Shown: piece after piece, positions 24,266 to 35,689 of the stretch
Layout: each line of letters begins with the position of its first letter
Position numbering within the stretch: the stretch's first letter is position 1
Assembly (NCBI RefSeq): GCF_026745355.1
Contig: NC_079209.1
Coordinates: 10,884,535-10,948,534 of the forward strand
From: Beta vulgaris subsp. vulgaris
Taxonomy: Eukaryota; Streptophyta; Magnoliopsida; Caryophyllales; Amaranthaceae
Length of the DNA stretch: 64,000 bases
Direction of reading: 5' to 3'
Position numbers and translations under genes: made by a program
Notes under the pieces: model-generated
Databases searched by the model: none
What the model saw: the letters and a program-made list of their open reading frames with translations, nothing else
Told to the model about the DNA's origin: nothing

Positions 24266-26156
24266 ATACACGCAATAAATACCTAGGATGTCTTGGCCTA
24301 GTGGTTAAGATTGATGTACTGTGATTCTGTGAACGATAGGTCACAGGTAGAGGTGTCAAAAACTGGGCTGACCCACGGGTGAACCCGCATGTGACCCAGA
24401 CCCAACCTGTTCCGAGCCGAGATTGGTCGGTTAGAAAGCCGACCCATTCCGACCCAGCGTTCACCTATGCCCAGTTTAACCCGTGGAATTGGTAACCCAA
24501 CCTGAATTGGGCCGACCCAGTTTGACCCGTGCCCAGTTGCACCAGTGAACAACGACCCAGACCCAACTTGTTTCCGACCCAAAACAACCCGCACCCAACT
24601 TCACCCGTCAACGACCCAGTTAAGCCCACCCAGTTATCACCCAACCCAGTTATCACCCAACCCAGTTAGCAGCCAACCCAATTTTGACCCAACTCAGCTA
24701 TCACCCACCCAGTTGTTACCCAACCCAGTTACTATCCGACCCAGTTATGACCCAACCCAATTTCGACCCAACCCAGTTACCACCCAACCCAATACCATTC
24801 CGACCCAATACAACCCGACAATGAGTAAATGGATACTCTTTTGGTTAATTTATATAATTTTTGAACAGATATATTTCGTCACTTTTTTTGGTCAACCCCC
24901 AATATTCAACCCCCAAATTCCTTTGTTATACAAAACTTTAGTTTACACAACTGATACATTGGGGTTATATTAATAGTTTACATAACTATTGCAACGCCTT
25001 TATTACTAATATAATACCTTATTTTGGCAACACCTCAATAGCGAATGCAACTCTAATACCATAATAGCCGTAAATTAATATATATAAAACTATATATTTA
25101 GAAGTCTATTTTGAAATTTTATACCCAAAAGAAAAATTATGTATACAATTGTTGTGCGATCGTGAACAAAGTTTACAAGTCTATTAATTAACTAATAAAT
25201 TAAGCAAAATTCATGGTTTCTCAAATCTTTTCAAAAGAACTTCTACATATAAAATGCTCCTCTATCTGAGACATTGAGACTTTTGACACTCGATTGTTGA
25301 TAAAGCAGTTGCATCCTCCTCTTTTAGACTTCGAGCAAGCATATGTCTGACAGATCTCCAGAGATTACCCCTTGCAATACTGTTAGCATTAAGGATATAA
25401 ATCCCAACAGTTATAGATCTGTCCACCATCATTCTACAAAACTACATTAGTATTTTTCTTCCTACTTAATCAAACCCACAAGGAAGCAAATTAAAATAGT
25501 CCATATATATACATCTAATACCCTTACAGATGCCACATAAACTATTATATACATTATATAATCTGATTAAAGCAAACTTACCTTAATTGTTTCATAATTC
25601 CTACCTAGGCCAAATTTCCGAGTCATATACTAGTATATACAACAATTGAAAATCTAAACCAATTCCATTCTCATGTCTAAAACCAACAGATGATAAATAA
25701 TAGAAAATAGTTAAACTTATGTCACTACTTTAATTTCCACTAATCAATAAATGCAACACCCTTCAGCAAGACTTTTTTTTAACAAAACAAATGGAGTACT
25801 ACTCTAATTCAAATGCACAACAACAAGACAAACAAAGTAGGTTTTAACATTTAACAGTTAGCACAATATACACAAATCTTTTAGTTTCTTGAATATATAC
25901 ATCAAGCTACGATCACCAAGTCTTCACGTCTTTGGCAATTTGAAATTAAGCTTGGCCACAACTCACAGGAATGCACGAGCTAAGTAGTGGGTTTATGACG
26001 AAAACAAAATGAATTCTAAGCCTACAGAACATATTCACATAAGAATATATAATTCAATCCATTAGAAATACTAATCTTAAATTTTAGCTTGATAACAGAC
26101 ACATGTAAAATAAAAAAAATTAAGGCATAAGAAATTGAATTGAGTATGGTACCAGA

Positions 26157-26960
26157 TTTGAAGTTTCTTCCTATTCAAGTGAACCTGAAAGATTGACACT
26201 GGTATCGCCAGAAGATTGCGAGCTTGTAGAATCGGCCATGGCCGAATCTAAGAACTTAAGACAGAAAAAAGAAAGGAAAAAACGAATTTATAAAAAGAAG
26301 ATAAAAGAGGGTAAAATTATGATTCGAATTAAATTTGGGATATTTTTTGAGAAGAAACCCACAAAATATCAAGACTCACATCACATTTAGATGAATTTCA
26401 ACCATGGAAACTCCAGCTTAGAAAAGTCGAATTTCATGAAACCCAAACCCTAATTAGCTATAACAATTTGCATATATAATTAGATCGTTTAATAATTCAA
26501 ACCAACAAGCGTAAATCGAACATGAAAATTTCAAGCTTAATTGAATCATAATCCGAATATAAAATTACAAAATATATATTCAAAATTCTAAAACCGAAAT
26601 CCAAAAAAAGTATACAAACATTCACATACAAAAATGGAGGAAAGTGGGAAATACATAACTTGAAGCGTCGTTCTCGTTCTTGAATCTTGAAGTATCGGCT
26701 TGTCTAGCGTTCATCTTCACCACCTAACAAAACAAAAGGTTGCCAATTAGAACACTAATCGACCAAATGCAGAAAGAAGTGAAAATCAAGTTAGAAAACA
26801 GATAGAATTTAGATTTGCTGCTAAATCAAACCGTCATCTTCGTTCGGAGTGAGGGCAAGTGAAGAGGGGTGAGGACTGAGGAGAAGATGAGAAGTTATTA
26901 GGGTTTGAGGGCTTGGTTTGGTCTTCTAGGGTGTTTTCATCCGTTGGATGAAAGATTGAA
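26157..26960 (-). other. Minus-strand gene-start-like module within the 4.9 kb hAT
   Basis: Read on the minus strand, a UTR-like C/T-rich leader (26960-26830) is followed by an acceptor TTTTGTTAG and an ATG opening MNARQADTSRFKNENDAS (about 26712-26658), then a GT donor. Further on, after TTCTTAG, another segment contains ATGGCCGATTCTACAAGC, opening MADSTSSQSSGDTSVNLSG and ending TAG at about 26184. This could be the remaining 5' part of the hAT transposase gene or a captured host gene start. No domain was recognised. Confidence 0.35.
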
Positions 26961-28012
26961 GAGCTGAGATTTGCTCTTATGAATTTAGGGTTAAATTTTT
27001 AAAAATTTTTTAGAAGAGTAAATGATAAATGAAGGGCTTGGATTTGGTCTTTCTTTAATGAAGGATTGAGATTCGCTTATTCAAGTAGGAATCCATCACT
27101 AACTCTTTTTAACCAATGAACATTGAGTTAGACCAAGTACATGGATTGCTATTTTGATCAATGGTTGGATTTTGTCCATTTTGATATTCTCACAAATCAA
27201 TGGCTGTAATTTAATTCTGTCGTTTTCATTAAATCACTATTTTTATTTGCGAATTCTTAGTTAATCGTTCTAGTATTATTGGTTTTTTTTTTTTTACTTT
27301 AAAAATTAGTCTATTAACTTATTATTAGGAATTAATATAAATTATAAACTTTAAAATTCAATTAGTTATTAGTATTATTTTTTTGAACTTAGTTCAGTCT
27401 AATCCTAAATCGTAGGCCTACTATTGTTTAATATTTAATCATTTTTTAATAATGTAATTTTTGAATGGATTATGTGGGTCACTAAGTAGATTAAATTGGT
27501 CACTAAAAAGATTAAACTACACATTATATTAGAAAAGGTGATGTGTTCTCTTCGTAATACTAAGCTTGTGGACATTGCCTAATCTTAAATTAAAAGTAGG
27601 TGGTCTCATACAATACCAACTCAGTAGATTAGTGATTACTCGCTTACATTATTGACTTTGATCATGGTATACTCGTATAATTTTGTGTTTAGACTCCAAT
27701 TCATCATTATCAGTCATCATCACCTTTAATTTTTTAATTTATGAACTATACTTCTTGTTCTTGAAATATTATGTATACAACTTTTACTAACTCAATTAAA
27801 TGTTTTAATTATAGCCATTTATGTGAACTATAGTATAACAATATACTTATATTGATGTGTTATTGTATCAATGAGGTGTAAGCCATAGGTTTTTTTGATC
27901 GATACTTATAAGCTTTGTATCAATATCTTGTTAATAAGCAATAAGGTTTAGTCAATTAAGACTTATTAATATGCAAAATGATACAATAATTTAACAAACC
28001 TCCCTATTGTTG

Positions 28013-28085
<73 letters not shown>
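28013..28085. repeat. GTT microsatellite, about 24 repeats
   Basis: An essentially perfect (TTG)n tract inside the 4.9 kb hAT element. Its purity suggests recent expansion. Confidence 0.9.
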
Positions 28086-28096
28086 AACCTAGAGAC

Positions 28097-28480
28097 GATT
28101 AACTTATGTGGAGCATTGTTATGTTGAACCAATCTACTGAGTTATACTGTTCTTCATCTATTGCAACTGAATTAGATGCTTTTCGATTCCGAAATGAATT
28201 CAACTTGAAGTGATTAACTTAAGTAGAATATTGTTATTATCTTGAATTTAACTTATGATACTGTTGAAGTAGCTGTTTTGAGTTTCAATATGAAGTCAAC
28301 TTAGAGACAATTAACTTAAATGGAGTACTTTTGTATTGAACCAATCTACTAAGTTACATTGTTATATATTTGTTGCAATTGAATCAGATGCTATCAGTTC
28401 AGAAATGAATGCAACTTAAAGATGATTAACTTAAGTAGAGTACTAATTATCTTGAATTAGTTTATCGAATTCATTAATAC
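28097..28480. repeat. Tandem duplication, about 212 bp period, about 1.8 copies
   Basis: GATTAACTTATGTGGAGCAT... TTGAACCAATCTACTGAGTTA starts at 28097, and a diverged copy (AATTAACTTAAATGGAGTAC... TTGAACCAATCTACTAAGTTA) starts near 28309. The repeats also share TGCAACTGAATTAGATGCT-like text. Confidence 0.6.
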
Positions 28481-29651
28481 ACTCATTCCAATAACAACAT
28501 GTTTTAATGTAAGTAAATGTTTTGAGTTTCAATTACTTTACCGACTCTTTGTAAACATTAGGCTCTCCAAGAGTCCAAGTCCTCCCGAAAGACGACTACA
28601 ACCAAATAAACTCCATCTAAGTTATTCTGAAAGGAAGCTTAAGGCCTTAAGTCGACCCAATCGCACCCGATCTTGCCTTGTTATAAGAGACGATTCATTC
28701 CGAATCAAGTCATTTCGAGACCCGATTTGTTCCGATCCAAGTCAATACGCCGCCGGTTTAAGGCTTCAGCCGCCCAAGTCCTATCGAGAGTTGATTTCTT
28801 ACGGCCCAAGTCATTTCGACAACCGATTTATTCCGACCCAAGTCATTTCGACAACCGATTTATTCCGACCCAAGTCATTCCGAAACCCGATTTATTCCGA
28901 CCCAAGTCATTTCGAAAGCCGATTTATTCCGACCCAAGTCATTCCGAAAGCTGATTTATTTCGACCCAAGTCATTCCGAAAGCCGATTTCTTCCGACCCA
29001 AGTCATTCCGAAATCCGATTTCTTCCGACCCAAGTTATTCCGAAAGCCGATTTGGGCCGACTTCACCTTATTCCTTTCCGACCCAAATTCACCCAACCCA
29101 GATACCGACCGACCCAGTTCCGAGAGCCCTTCACCCAGTTGAACCCGACCCAAGTTCATCCGACCCACCCAGTTCCGACCCATGACACTCTCACCCAGAT
29201 TATTCCGACCCAAATCATTCCGACCCAGCTTGGATCAACCCAAACCCAGCCACTGACCCAGATTGACACCTCTAGTCACAGGTTCGAATTCCCCTCCCCT
29301 TCTTTGTACTTTGTACCGCCTTCGTGGCTCATATGGATCAAAAAACATACACGCAATAAATTGTCTCTTAAGATAAGATGAGATAAGATAATATCATATA
29401 AGATTTTATGAGATTATAGAGTTAAGTACACAATTGGATACTAAACTTTGCTTTTTATTCCAGTTTGTGTACTCAACTTTCAAAAGTTTTTGTTTGGATA
29501 CTCAAACTAACATCTGTTAGTTTGGTAATGAATTTTGATAATTTACCGTTATCAGCACCCAAAAAAAAAAGGTGACATGCAAATATTTTTCTCTCTTCTA
29601 ATTCCTCTCCCTTCTATTCTCTTTCCTCCCCTATTTAAACTCTGTTGCTAT

Positions 29652-30204
29652 TAGGGATGAAAATTCGGTGTACGGTTGGATTAAGGCCTAATCCAACCCG
29701 ATTCGAACATAATTTGGATATCAATTTTCCAATTCGAATTCAGACCAATTATAGGCTGAATCCGATCTAATCGAATTCAAATTTTCATACTCTACATTGA
29801 ATCCGATTCAAAAATCCAATTTATGAAACTCTAGTTTTTCGATGAAATAGATTAAGCATAATAGCAGCCTAGTAGATTTAGGGATGAGGAATTAAGTGTT
29901 ATTAGGGTTTTATGGAAAGGTTTGAAGTGCTACACCTATTCGGCTATGGACTAGGCTTTTTTTATAAAAAAAATCATTTGAGCAATTAAGCCCAATTCAA
30001 ATACATAATACAATGCATATTACTATCCGGTTATATTGGATTTTTGGATCCAATTACCCTTAATCCAATCCGATTTTAAAATCCAATTTTTCGAAAAATC
30101 TCAATTCAAATCCAACCTGAACACAGTTTCAATCCGATTCGAATTACAAATTCGGACTGAATTGGATTGAATTTTGGATTTTTTCCGAATAACTTTCACC
30201 CCTA
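29652..30204. mobile_element. hAT MITE, 553 bp, nested in the MULE
   Basis: The termini TAGGGATGAAAATTCGG and ACTTTCACCCCTA are flanked by GTTGCTAT (29644-29651) and GCTGCTAT (30205-30212), 7 of 8 matching. Subterminal motifs such as AATCCGATTCGAATT repeat toward both ends in opposite orientation. Confidence 0.7.
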
Positions 30205-30275
30205 GCTGCTATCGACCTACACTAATTACACTATTGACTCGATATATTTCCCTCTATTCTCCTCAAATGTATATA

Positions 30276-30531
30276 CTCACTCTGTCCCAATTTAGTTGCT
30301 ACATTTGCTTTATTGCAGTTTACGAGATGCAACTTCAAACACCAGTATCTTAAGTTACATATATGAAAAAAATTATAAAAATTATATATTTGGAAATTGG
30401 GATGAATCAAACAAGATCCAACATGACTATGTTTTTTCTTATGTATATGGAGTAAAATTAAAGATAGTCAAAGTTATGACGTGAATAGTGTCTACGGTCA
30501 AAATGTAGCAACTAAATTGGGACAGAGAGAG
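30276..30531. mobile_element. Stowaway (Tc1/mariner) MITE, 256 bp
   Basis: The termini CTCACTCTGTCCCAATTTAG and CTAAATTGGGACAGAGAGAG form a near-perfect inverted repeat of about 30 bp. TA flanks each end (30274-30275, 30532-30533). These are canonical Stowaway ends. Confidence 0.9.
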
Positions 30532-30533
30532 TA

Positions 30534-31284
30534 ATGGATTGTGAAGGTGTTGTTATTGCGCAATTTCGGAAGTTAAATTTGATGGCAACTTTTACAATTT
30601 GCAAGTGAGTTCATCCAATTGGAAGTTTAAGTTTTTCGTATATTGACGGATCTCAGATAATTGCTTGCCCTAAACGCAATTCGTGAATTTTCATGAAATG
30701 CTTGTTTTTCGTCAATTTTTGAGTCCTCGTTGAATTGGTAATATCCTCTTTGTTTCTCTCATTCTTTGATTACACGATTTGGGTTTTCTCATCAATACAG
30801 TTAATTAAGTACCACCTTTGTTATCTTTATCATAATTTGCGTGTTTCTTGTTGAGTTGGTGAAATTTAGTTACAAAGTAGTTTGTTGAAAATAACTTGTA
30901 ACTTGTATAGTGTTTGTTGGGTATCTGTAAAACAAAATTAGGAAATTGGTAACTCTTAATTGCAGTTAGAGTGCAATAGTTCAATGCTTTTTTGCTGGAT
31001 ATCTGTTGAATTTATCATATCTACTTCTCTAGTTTTCCTTTCATTCTTCCATTTGTTTTTCCTTTCCCTTTTTGTTTTTTTTTAGGGTATAATAATGCAG
31101 AACCTTGTATTTGGGATACTCAATAAGACTATTTGTTTTGAGTTTTGGATTCAAATTAAGTTCTGTCATATAATATGGTAATTGCTTAAATCTCAACTTA
31201 TTAGATTATTATCATTATCGTGGATAACATATATAATTATATACGTATATGAAAATTACATGTAGATAGAAAAATCTGACTACC
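30534..31284. other. MULE interior, no gene recognised
   Basis: AT-rich, intron- or leader-like sequence between the Stowaway and the right terminal repeat. A captured UTR/intron is possible, but no protein homology was recognised. Confidence 0.35.
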
Positions 31285-31577
31285 TATTATTAATAGGGGA
31301 GAGGAATTAGAGGAGAGAAAAAAAATTTGTCATGTCACCTTTTTCTTTTTTTGGGTGCTGATAACGGTAAGTTATCAAAGTTCAGTACCAAACTAACAGA
31401 TGTTAGTTTTGAGTATCCATACTGAAACTTTTGAAAGTTGAATATCCAAACTGGAACAAAGGCAAAGTTTAGTACCTAGTTGTGTGCTTAACTCGATTTT
31501 ATAAGATAAGATCATATAAGATTTTATAAGATCTTATAAGATAAGATAAGACAAAATAAGTTGAATCAAACGAACCC

Positions 31578-32151
31578 TTCGTAGTTACACTTATACTTTT
31601 TCACGCATGTCGATGCACTATTTTGAGCCTTTATATCTCTAATTTTGTATTTGTAAAAAATATAAATGTTGATACTCTAAAAATGCATGTCGAAACGAAT
31701 CAAACAAGACATCGTATGACTATATTTTCTCTTAACCATAAATTACAAATGATAGTCAAAGAGAAATTTGTGAATAATATCAAAAGTGAAAGTGTAATTA
31801 TTGAAAAGGAATGGAAGTAGTATAAGAAATAACGTAGTGAAGTGGGATTTTATTTGCTTCATCTTGATGTTTTTTTCAATTTTTTTATGTTTTTTTCTCT
31901 ATGTATAATTAGAAATATTATTGATCAAAGTAATGTATTGTCATATTGGATGGTGTAAAGATAAGAAGTGTAGTAACAAAAGAAACATAGAAAGAACAAA
32001 AGCAAATGAGAATTTATCCCAAATTGGAGAAAATTAAGGGCGACAAAAGGGATGAGAATTCTTGGTGAACAACTTAAGCTGAATTTTGTATGGAATATGT
32101 TAGAGTTAAATTTAATCGATTTGGAAGCCTTATCTATAAATGAATTTGAAC
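31578..32151. other. Flanking AT-rich DNA with a decayed Stowaway-like stretch
   Basis: 31640-31820 resembles Stowaway interiors (GAATCAAACAAGA, ATAGTCAAAG, AAGTGTAATTATTGAAAAGG), but its ends are gone. No gene. Confidence 0.35.
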
Positions 32152-32156
32152 ATGAA

Positions 32157-32284
32157 TATTGGATGATATTATATGCAAAGGGATAATATTATATTGTAAA
32201 GGGTAGAATGGTACTTTCATAGTCATAAGTCTGTATTGTAAACACTATATATATTGAATGCCAGGTTAACCTACAACAGGTTAA
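32157..32284 (+). repeat. Copia 5' LTR, truncated at its 3' end
   Basis: It matches the 3' LTR up to CAGGTTAA but lacks the last roughly 25 bases. It runs straight into TATCAAGAGCC (32285-32295), the remnant of a tRNA-Met primer binding site. The small deletion would remove the start of minus-strand synthesis. Confidence 0.8.
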
Positions 32285-32380
32285 TATCAAGAGCCTAGGT
32301 TTTTCTAAAAGAAAAACACAAAAAAAAACCTCCACCACCGAAATTTTTCACCGGTATTTTTTTTTTTCAAGAACCTGGAC

Positions 32381-33960
32381 ATGGCATCCTCCTCTCAGCC
32401 TTCCGCTGTCTCTGCTACAACCCCGCAGCCACCGCCGGCCTTTTCTTCTGCCGCCCCGATCATTTTTTTCGACGCCGGTCTTCGCCGCACCGGCTTCCGC
32501 CGCCGTGTCTTCGCGCGCATATATGCAGCAACACGCTGCCTTCTTTCTTTCGCAGTTGCTGTTCGCTGCTGCCCCACCTCCATCGCCCATCCGCGACCAC
32601 TCCGGCCATGTTCCGCCGATGAATGTCCACGGCTAGTCGACCGCCCCAGTTCAGTTACCAAGCCCTGCATCTTCCTCGCGAGTCCAACCCCGTTTTCCTC
32701 CTGGTTTTTCAAACCCCCAGTCGCCATACCCTATCACCGGTGCTGTGCACCAGACCCAACCACCTTCACAGCAAGCCCCACCATATTCCGGCCACCCATA
32801 CCACGCCAATGCATCGTCTCTCTTTTCTCTTCCACAAATTTCAGCGCCCAACCTCACAAATTTGGTAACAATAACTCTCTCTTCTCCTGAGGATTATCTA
32901 TTGTGGAAAACCCAAATTACTTGTTTATTACTTTCCCATAATCTACTTGGTATGGTTGATGGTTCTGCTATGATTCCCCCTGCAACTGTTCTTGATGAAC
33001 ATGGTGTTTCTATTCCTAATAATCAGTTCTATGAATATTTTCGTGTCGATCAACAAATAAAATCTTGGATTTTTGCCACATCTCTAGGGATGTTTTTGTA
33101 GATGTGCATGATTTATCTACTTCTGTGGAAATTAGGACTAGATTACAGACTAGATTTATGCATGCTAGTATGGCCAGATAAATGGAATTAAAGGGCTGAT
33201 TATCTCGTATTAAAAAGACTGCTTCCCAGACCATGGATGGATATTTACGTGAGATTAAGGTGATTGCTGATTCCCTTGCCGCTATTCAATGTCCTGTGTC
33301 GAACCAGGATTTAGTGCAGTATACCCTTTTTGGTTTAGATCGTGATTCTGAGTACGATCATATCGTTACTACCCTCCTGCATTATCCATTCCCAATTAGT
33401 TTTGACGATTTGCATCCCAAGTTGTTACTGCATGAACAAAGATTGATAAATTCTAAGAATGCATATGATCCATCGTCCCATCATGCATTACTTGCCGTTA
33501 AATCTACTGGTACTGGTTCAAATTCCTCCTCCCAGAATAATTCTGGAGGGAGAAATCGGGGAAGGAATAACAGAAACAGAGGTGATAATAATAATCGTGG
33601 GGGCAACAATGCTCGAAATAATAATGGTGGGAATGGTGGAAACAATAATAATCGTGGCCCTGGAAGAAACAACAACAACAATGGTAATCGGGGATGCTCA
33701 AATGGTATAAGTAAATTTTCTAACTTGTCATCCTATAGTATGCCTTGCCTAGATTCTATTACTAATAATTTGTCGTCTGCAGGAAGTAATTCATCAAATA
33801 CTAACAATGTTACCTCTACCCCTACTTCCGATACATGTGGTTTGTGTTGGTTTCCAGGTCACCAAGCTGCCTACTGTCCCCAGCGTTTCAATCATAGCTT
33901 TGTTCCCTCCTCCTCAGAAAGTGTCACTCGAGCCTTAACTGCACTGTCTTTTGGTGGTGA
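32381..33960 (+). pseudogene. Copia gag, frame-broken
   Basis: The N-terminal Ser/Pro-rich part opens at 32381. The gag core (LSSPEDYLLWKTQITCLLLS, then DGSAMIPPATVLDEHGVSI) is in another frame (32833-33100). A base loss near 33088 and in-frame stops TAA (33179) and TGA (33197) precede DGYLREIKVIADSLAAIQC. A Gly/Asn-rich basic linker follows, and then the zinc knuckle CGLCWFPGHQAAYC, a perfect CX2CX4HX4C. Nucleocapsid role; non-functional here. Confidence 0.85.
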
Positions 33961-34360
33961 AGCTAATGACTCAGTCTGGTACCCGGATTCGGGAGTTGCT
34001 TCTCACATGACTCCTCATGATGGTACGTTCTCTATTAAAACTCCTTATAGTGGGTCTAGTTCTGTTGTAGTTGGTAATGGTACCTTACTCCTAATTAAAA
34101 GTACTGGCAATTTAACTTTAAAAACTGCAAGTCATCCCCTTCGTTTATCATCTCTGTGTCATGTCCCTAATTTAAACCACATTTTATTATCAGTTAACAA
34201 GTTGTGTCATGAAAATGATTGTGTTGTGAGTTTTGGTAAAAATTCTGTTTATGTTAACGACCAGATAACGGGGGAAGTTCTGCTTCAGGGAACCAGTAAA
34301 AAAGGTGTCTACCCTCTTCAGCCCAGCATTGTCCCTCCCAAGCCTTCTGTTCCTGCTTTC
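33961..34360 (+). pseudogene. Copia aspartic protease
   Basis: WYPDSGVASHMTPHDGTF carries the DSG(A) active site of Copia proteases. VGNGTLLLIKSTGNLTL and CHVPNLNHILLSVNKLC follow in the expected order. It is in the same open frame (33233-34885) as the zinc knuckle. Confidence 0.85.
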
Positions 34361-35250
34361 CTAGCCATTAAGGAGTCTGGTGACGTGTGGCATGCTCGTC
34401 TGGGTCATACCTCTTCTAGTATTTTAGGAAGTTTATGTTCAAATAAATACATCACATGTACCTCTAAATTTCATGATGATTGTGTAGGATGTAAGCTAGG
34501 AAAAATACATCGTTTACCTTTTGATCCTGTTGAACATATTTCTACATATCCATTATATAAAATTCATAGTGATCTTTGGCAATCTCTTGTTTTGTCAAAT
34601 CAATTATTTCGATATTATGTTGTGTTTGTTGATGATTTTTCAGGCTATTTCTGGATTTATCCATTACGTCGAAAATCGGAAGCCTATTCAAAATTCCTTA
34701 TGTTTCAAAAGAGGGTTGAAAATCTTTTTAATTGCAAAATTAAAATATTTCGCAGTGATGGAGGAAGGGAATTTGATAATTCTCCTGTTCTTCAACATTT
34801 TTCTGACAACTTATTATTTTTCAAAAATCTTGTCCTCACACTCCAGCTCAAAACGGTGTTGCAGAACGCAAACATCGTCATATAATTGAAATGACTCGTA
34901 CTATGAGTATTCATTCTGACTTTCCTGCTGAATTTTGGGTTGATGCATCATATACTGCCACTTACACTATCAATAGATTACCCAGCTCGGTTTTAGGGGT
35001 GTTTCTCCTTTTGAAAAATTATTTCATCGTCCTCCTTCCTATCATTTTTTGAAAACATTTGGATGTGAATGCTTTCCCTTGTTTCTGGACTCTAAAAATC
35101 ACAAACTGCAACCTAAATCTAAAACATGTGTTTTTATTGGATATGCATTGGAATATAAAGGGTATCGTTGTTTTGATCCTACTACTCAGAAAGTCTACAC
35201 CAGTCGTCATGTTCTTTTTCATGAACATAAACTTCCATATCGTGCTTTAG
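34361..35250 (+). pseudogene. Copia integrase, frame-shifted
   Basis: The GAG-pre-integrase zinc region is VWHARLGHTSSSIL...DDCVGCKLGKIHRLPF (H-H-C-C). The catalytic core has D in KIHSDLWQS and D in FRSDGGREFDNS. The catalytic E region falls after a frame shift near 34840 (NGVAERKHRH in another frame). Another shift lies near 35000 before MKTFGCECFPLF. The protein would insert cDNA into the genome; it is disabled here. Confidence 0.85.
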
Positions 35251-35689
35251 TTGGCTCTGAGTCTAGTGTGCCTTACACTTCACCTTTGGTCCTGACCTTT
35301 GACTGGCCCTTAACCAATGTTGCTCAAGGCTCATCTGCATCGTCTGGCCCGACGCCTCAAGTGGCACAATCGACCCCCGCCCATTCCCCACTTCTTGCGT
35401 CTGCTCGATCTGCGGCATCCGACACGCACGCCGCGTCGTCTCCTGCTGCTCGGTCCTCTCCGACGCGTGCAGCGTCGCCAGCTCCGAGCGTTGACCCTTC
35501 GCCTCCCGCAGCCCCGGACACGCACGCTTCAGCGTCGTCTCCCGCTGCGTCCCCTGCGTCTGCCTCGCCCGCTGCTGCCCAACGCCTAGCGAGCCCAGCA
35601 GCCTCGCCTGCTCTCGGTCCCTCGTCTCCTATGTCGCCTACCATTGTGTCTCCCCCCATCACCCCTCCTCCCTCGTCTTCAGTCGCTAA

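Larger units (their letters stand above)
24348..29274. mobile_element. hAT-type element, 4.9 kb, non-autonomous, inserted in SINE B box
   Basis: The termini TAGAGGTGTCAA and TTGACACCTCTA are perfect inverted repeats. The 8 bp duplication GTCACAGG lies at 24340-24347 and 29275-29282. The left 470 bp is an array of ACCCAACCCAGTTA-type motifs and the right 600 bp an array of TTCCGACCCAAGTCAT-type motifs: subterminal repeats as in hAT elements. No transposase core is present. The interior holds a leader-like region and short coding starts on the minus strand, a GTT microsatellite and a 212 bp duplication. Confidence 0.8.
24281..29346 (+). mobile_element. tRNA-derived SINE, 131 bp, split by a hAT element
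   Basis: The SINE is 24281-24347 plus 29283-29346. Its A box is TGGCCTAGTGG (about 24294) and its B box GGTTCGAATTCC is reconstituted across the hAT insertion. It ends in CAAAAAAC. A perfect 15 bp duplication ATACACGCAATAAAT flanks it at 24266-24280 and 29347-29361. Together with the pol III boxes this identifies a plant SINE. Confidence 0.8.
29419..31494. mobile_element. MULE with about 200 bp terminal inverted repeats, 2.08 kb
   Basis: The left end GAGTTAAGTACACAA and right end TTGTGTGCTTAACTC open a long inverted repeat (29419-29640 against 31285-31494). It shares, in order, ACTAAACTTTG, TCAACTTTCAAAAGTTT, AACATCTGTTAGTTTGGTA and TTACCGTTATCAGCACCCAAAA. The flanking 9-mers GAGATTATA and GATTTTATA agree at 7 of 9 bases, fitting a Mutator-type 9 bp duplication. 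No transposase was seen. Its interior hosts a hAT and a Stowaway. Confidence 0.7.
24097..31577. mobile_element. Possible outer MITE (GATAAGAT family) split by a nested block
   Basis: ATTTTATAAGATAAGATAAA at 24228 and the mirror-like arrays at 29366-29409 and 31495-31560 belong to one repeat type. The right end TTGAATCAAACGAACCCTT (31559-31577) resembles, in reverse complement, AGGGTCCGTGTAGATT at 24097. If correct, the SINE, hAT and MULE all inserted into one MITE. The left end is weak. Confidence 0.35.

Noticed and set aside
24545..24973. 142-codon frame with DPTQLSP repeats
   Set aside because: It is the translation of hAT subterminal repeats, as is the 196-codon frame at 28791-29381.
30296..30484. 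62-codon frame
   Set aside because: It lies entirely within a Stowaway MITE.
32348..32890. Several overlapping frames on both strands in the GC-rich gag leader
   Set aside because: Shadows of the Copia gag N-terminus; only the plus-strand frame fits the element.
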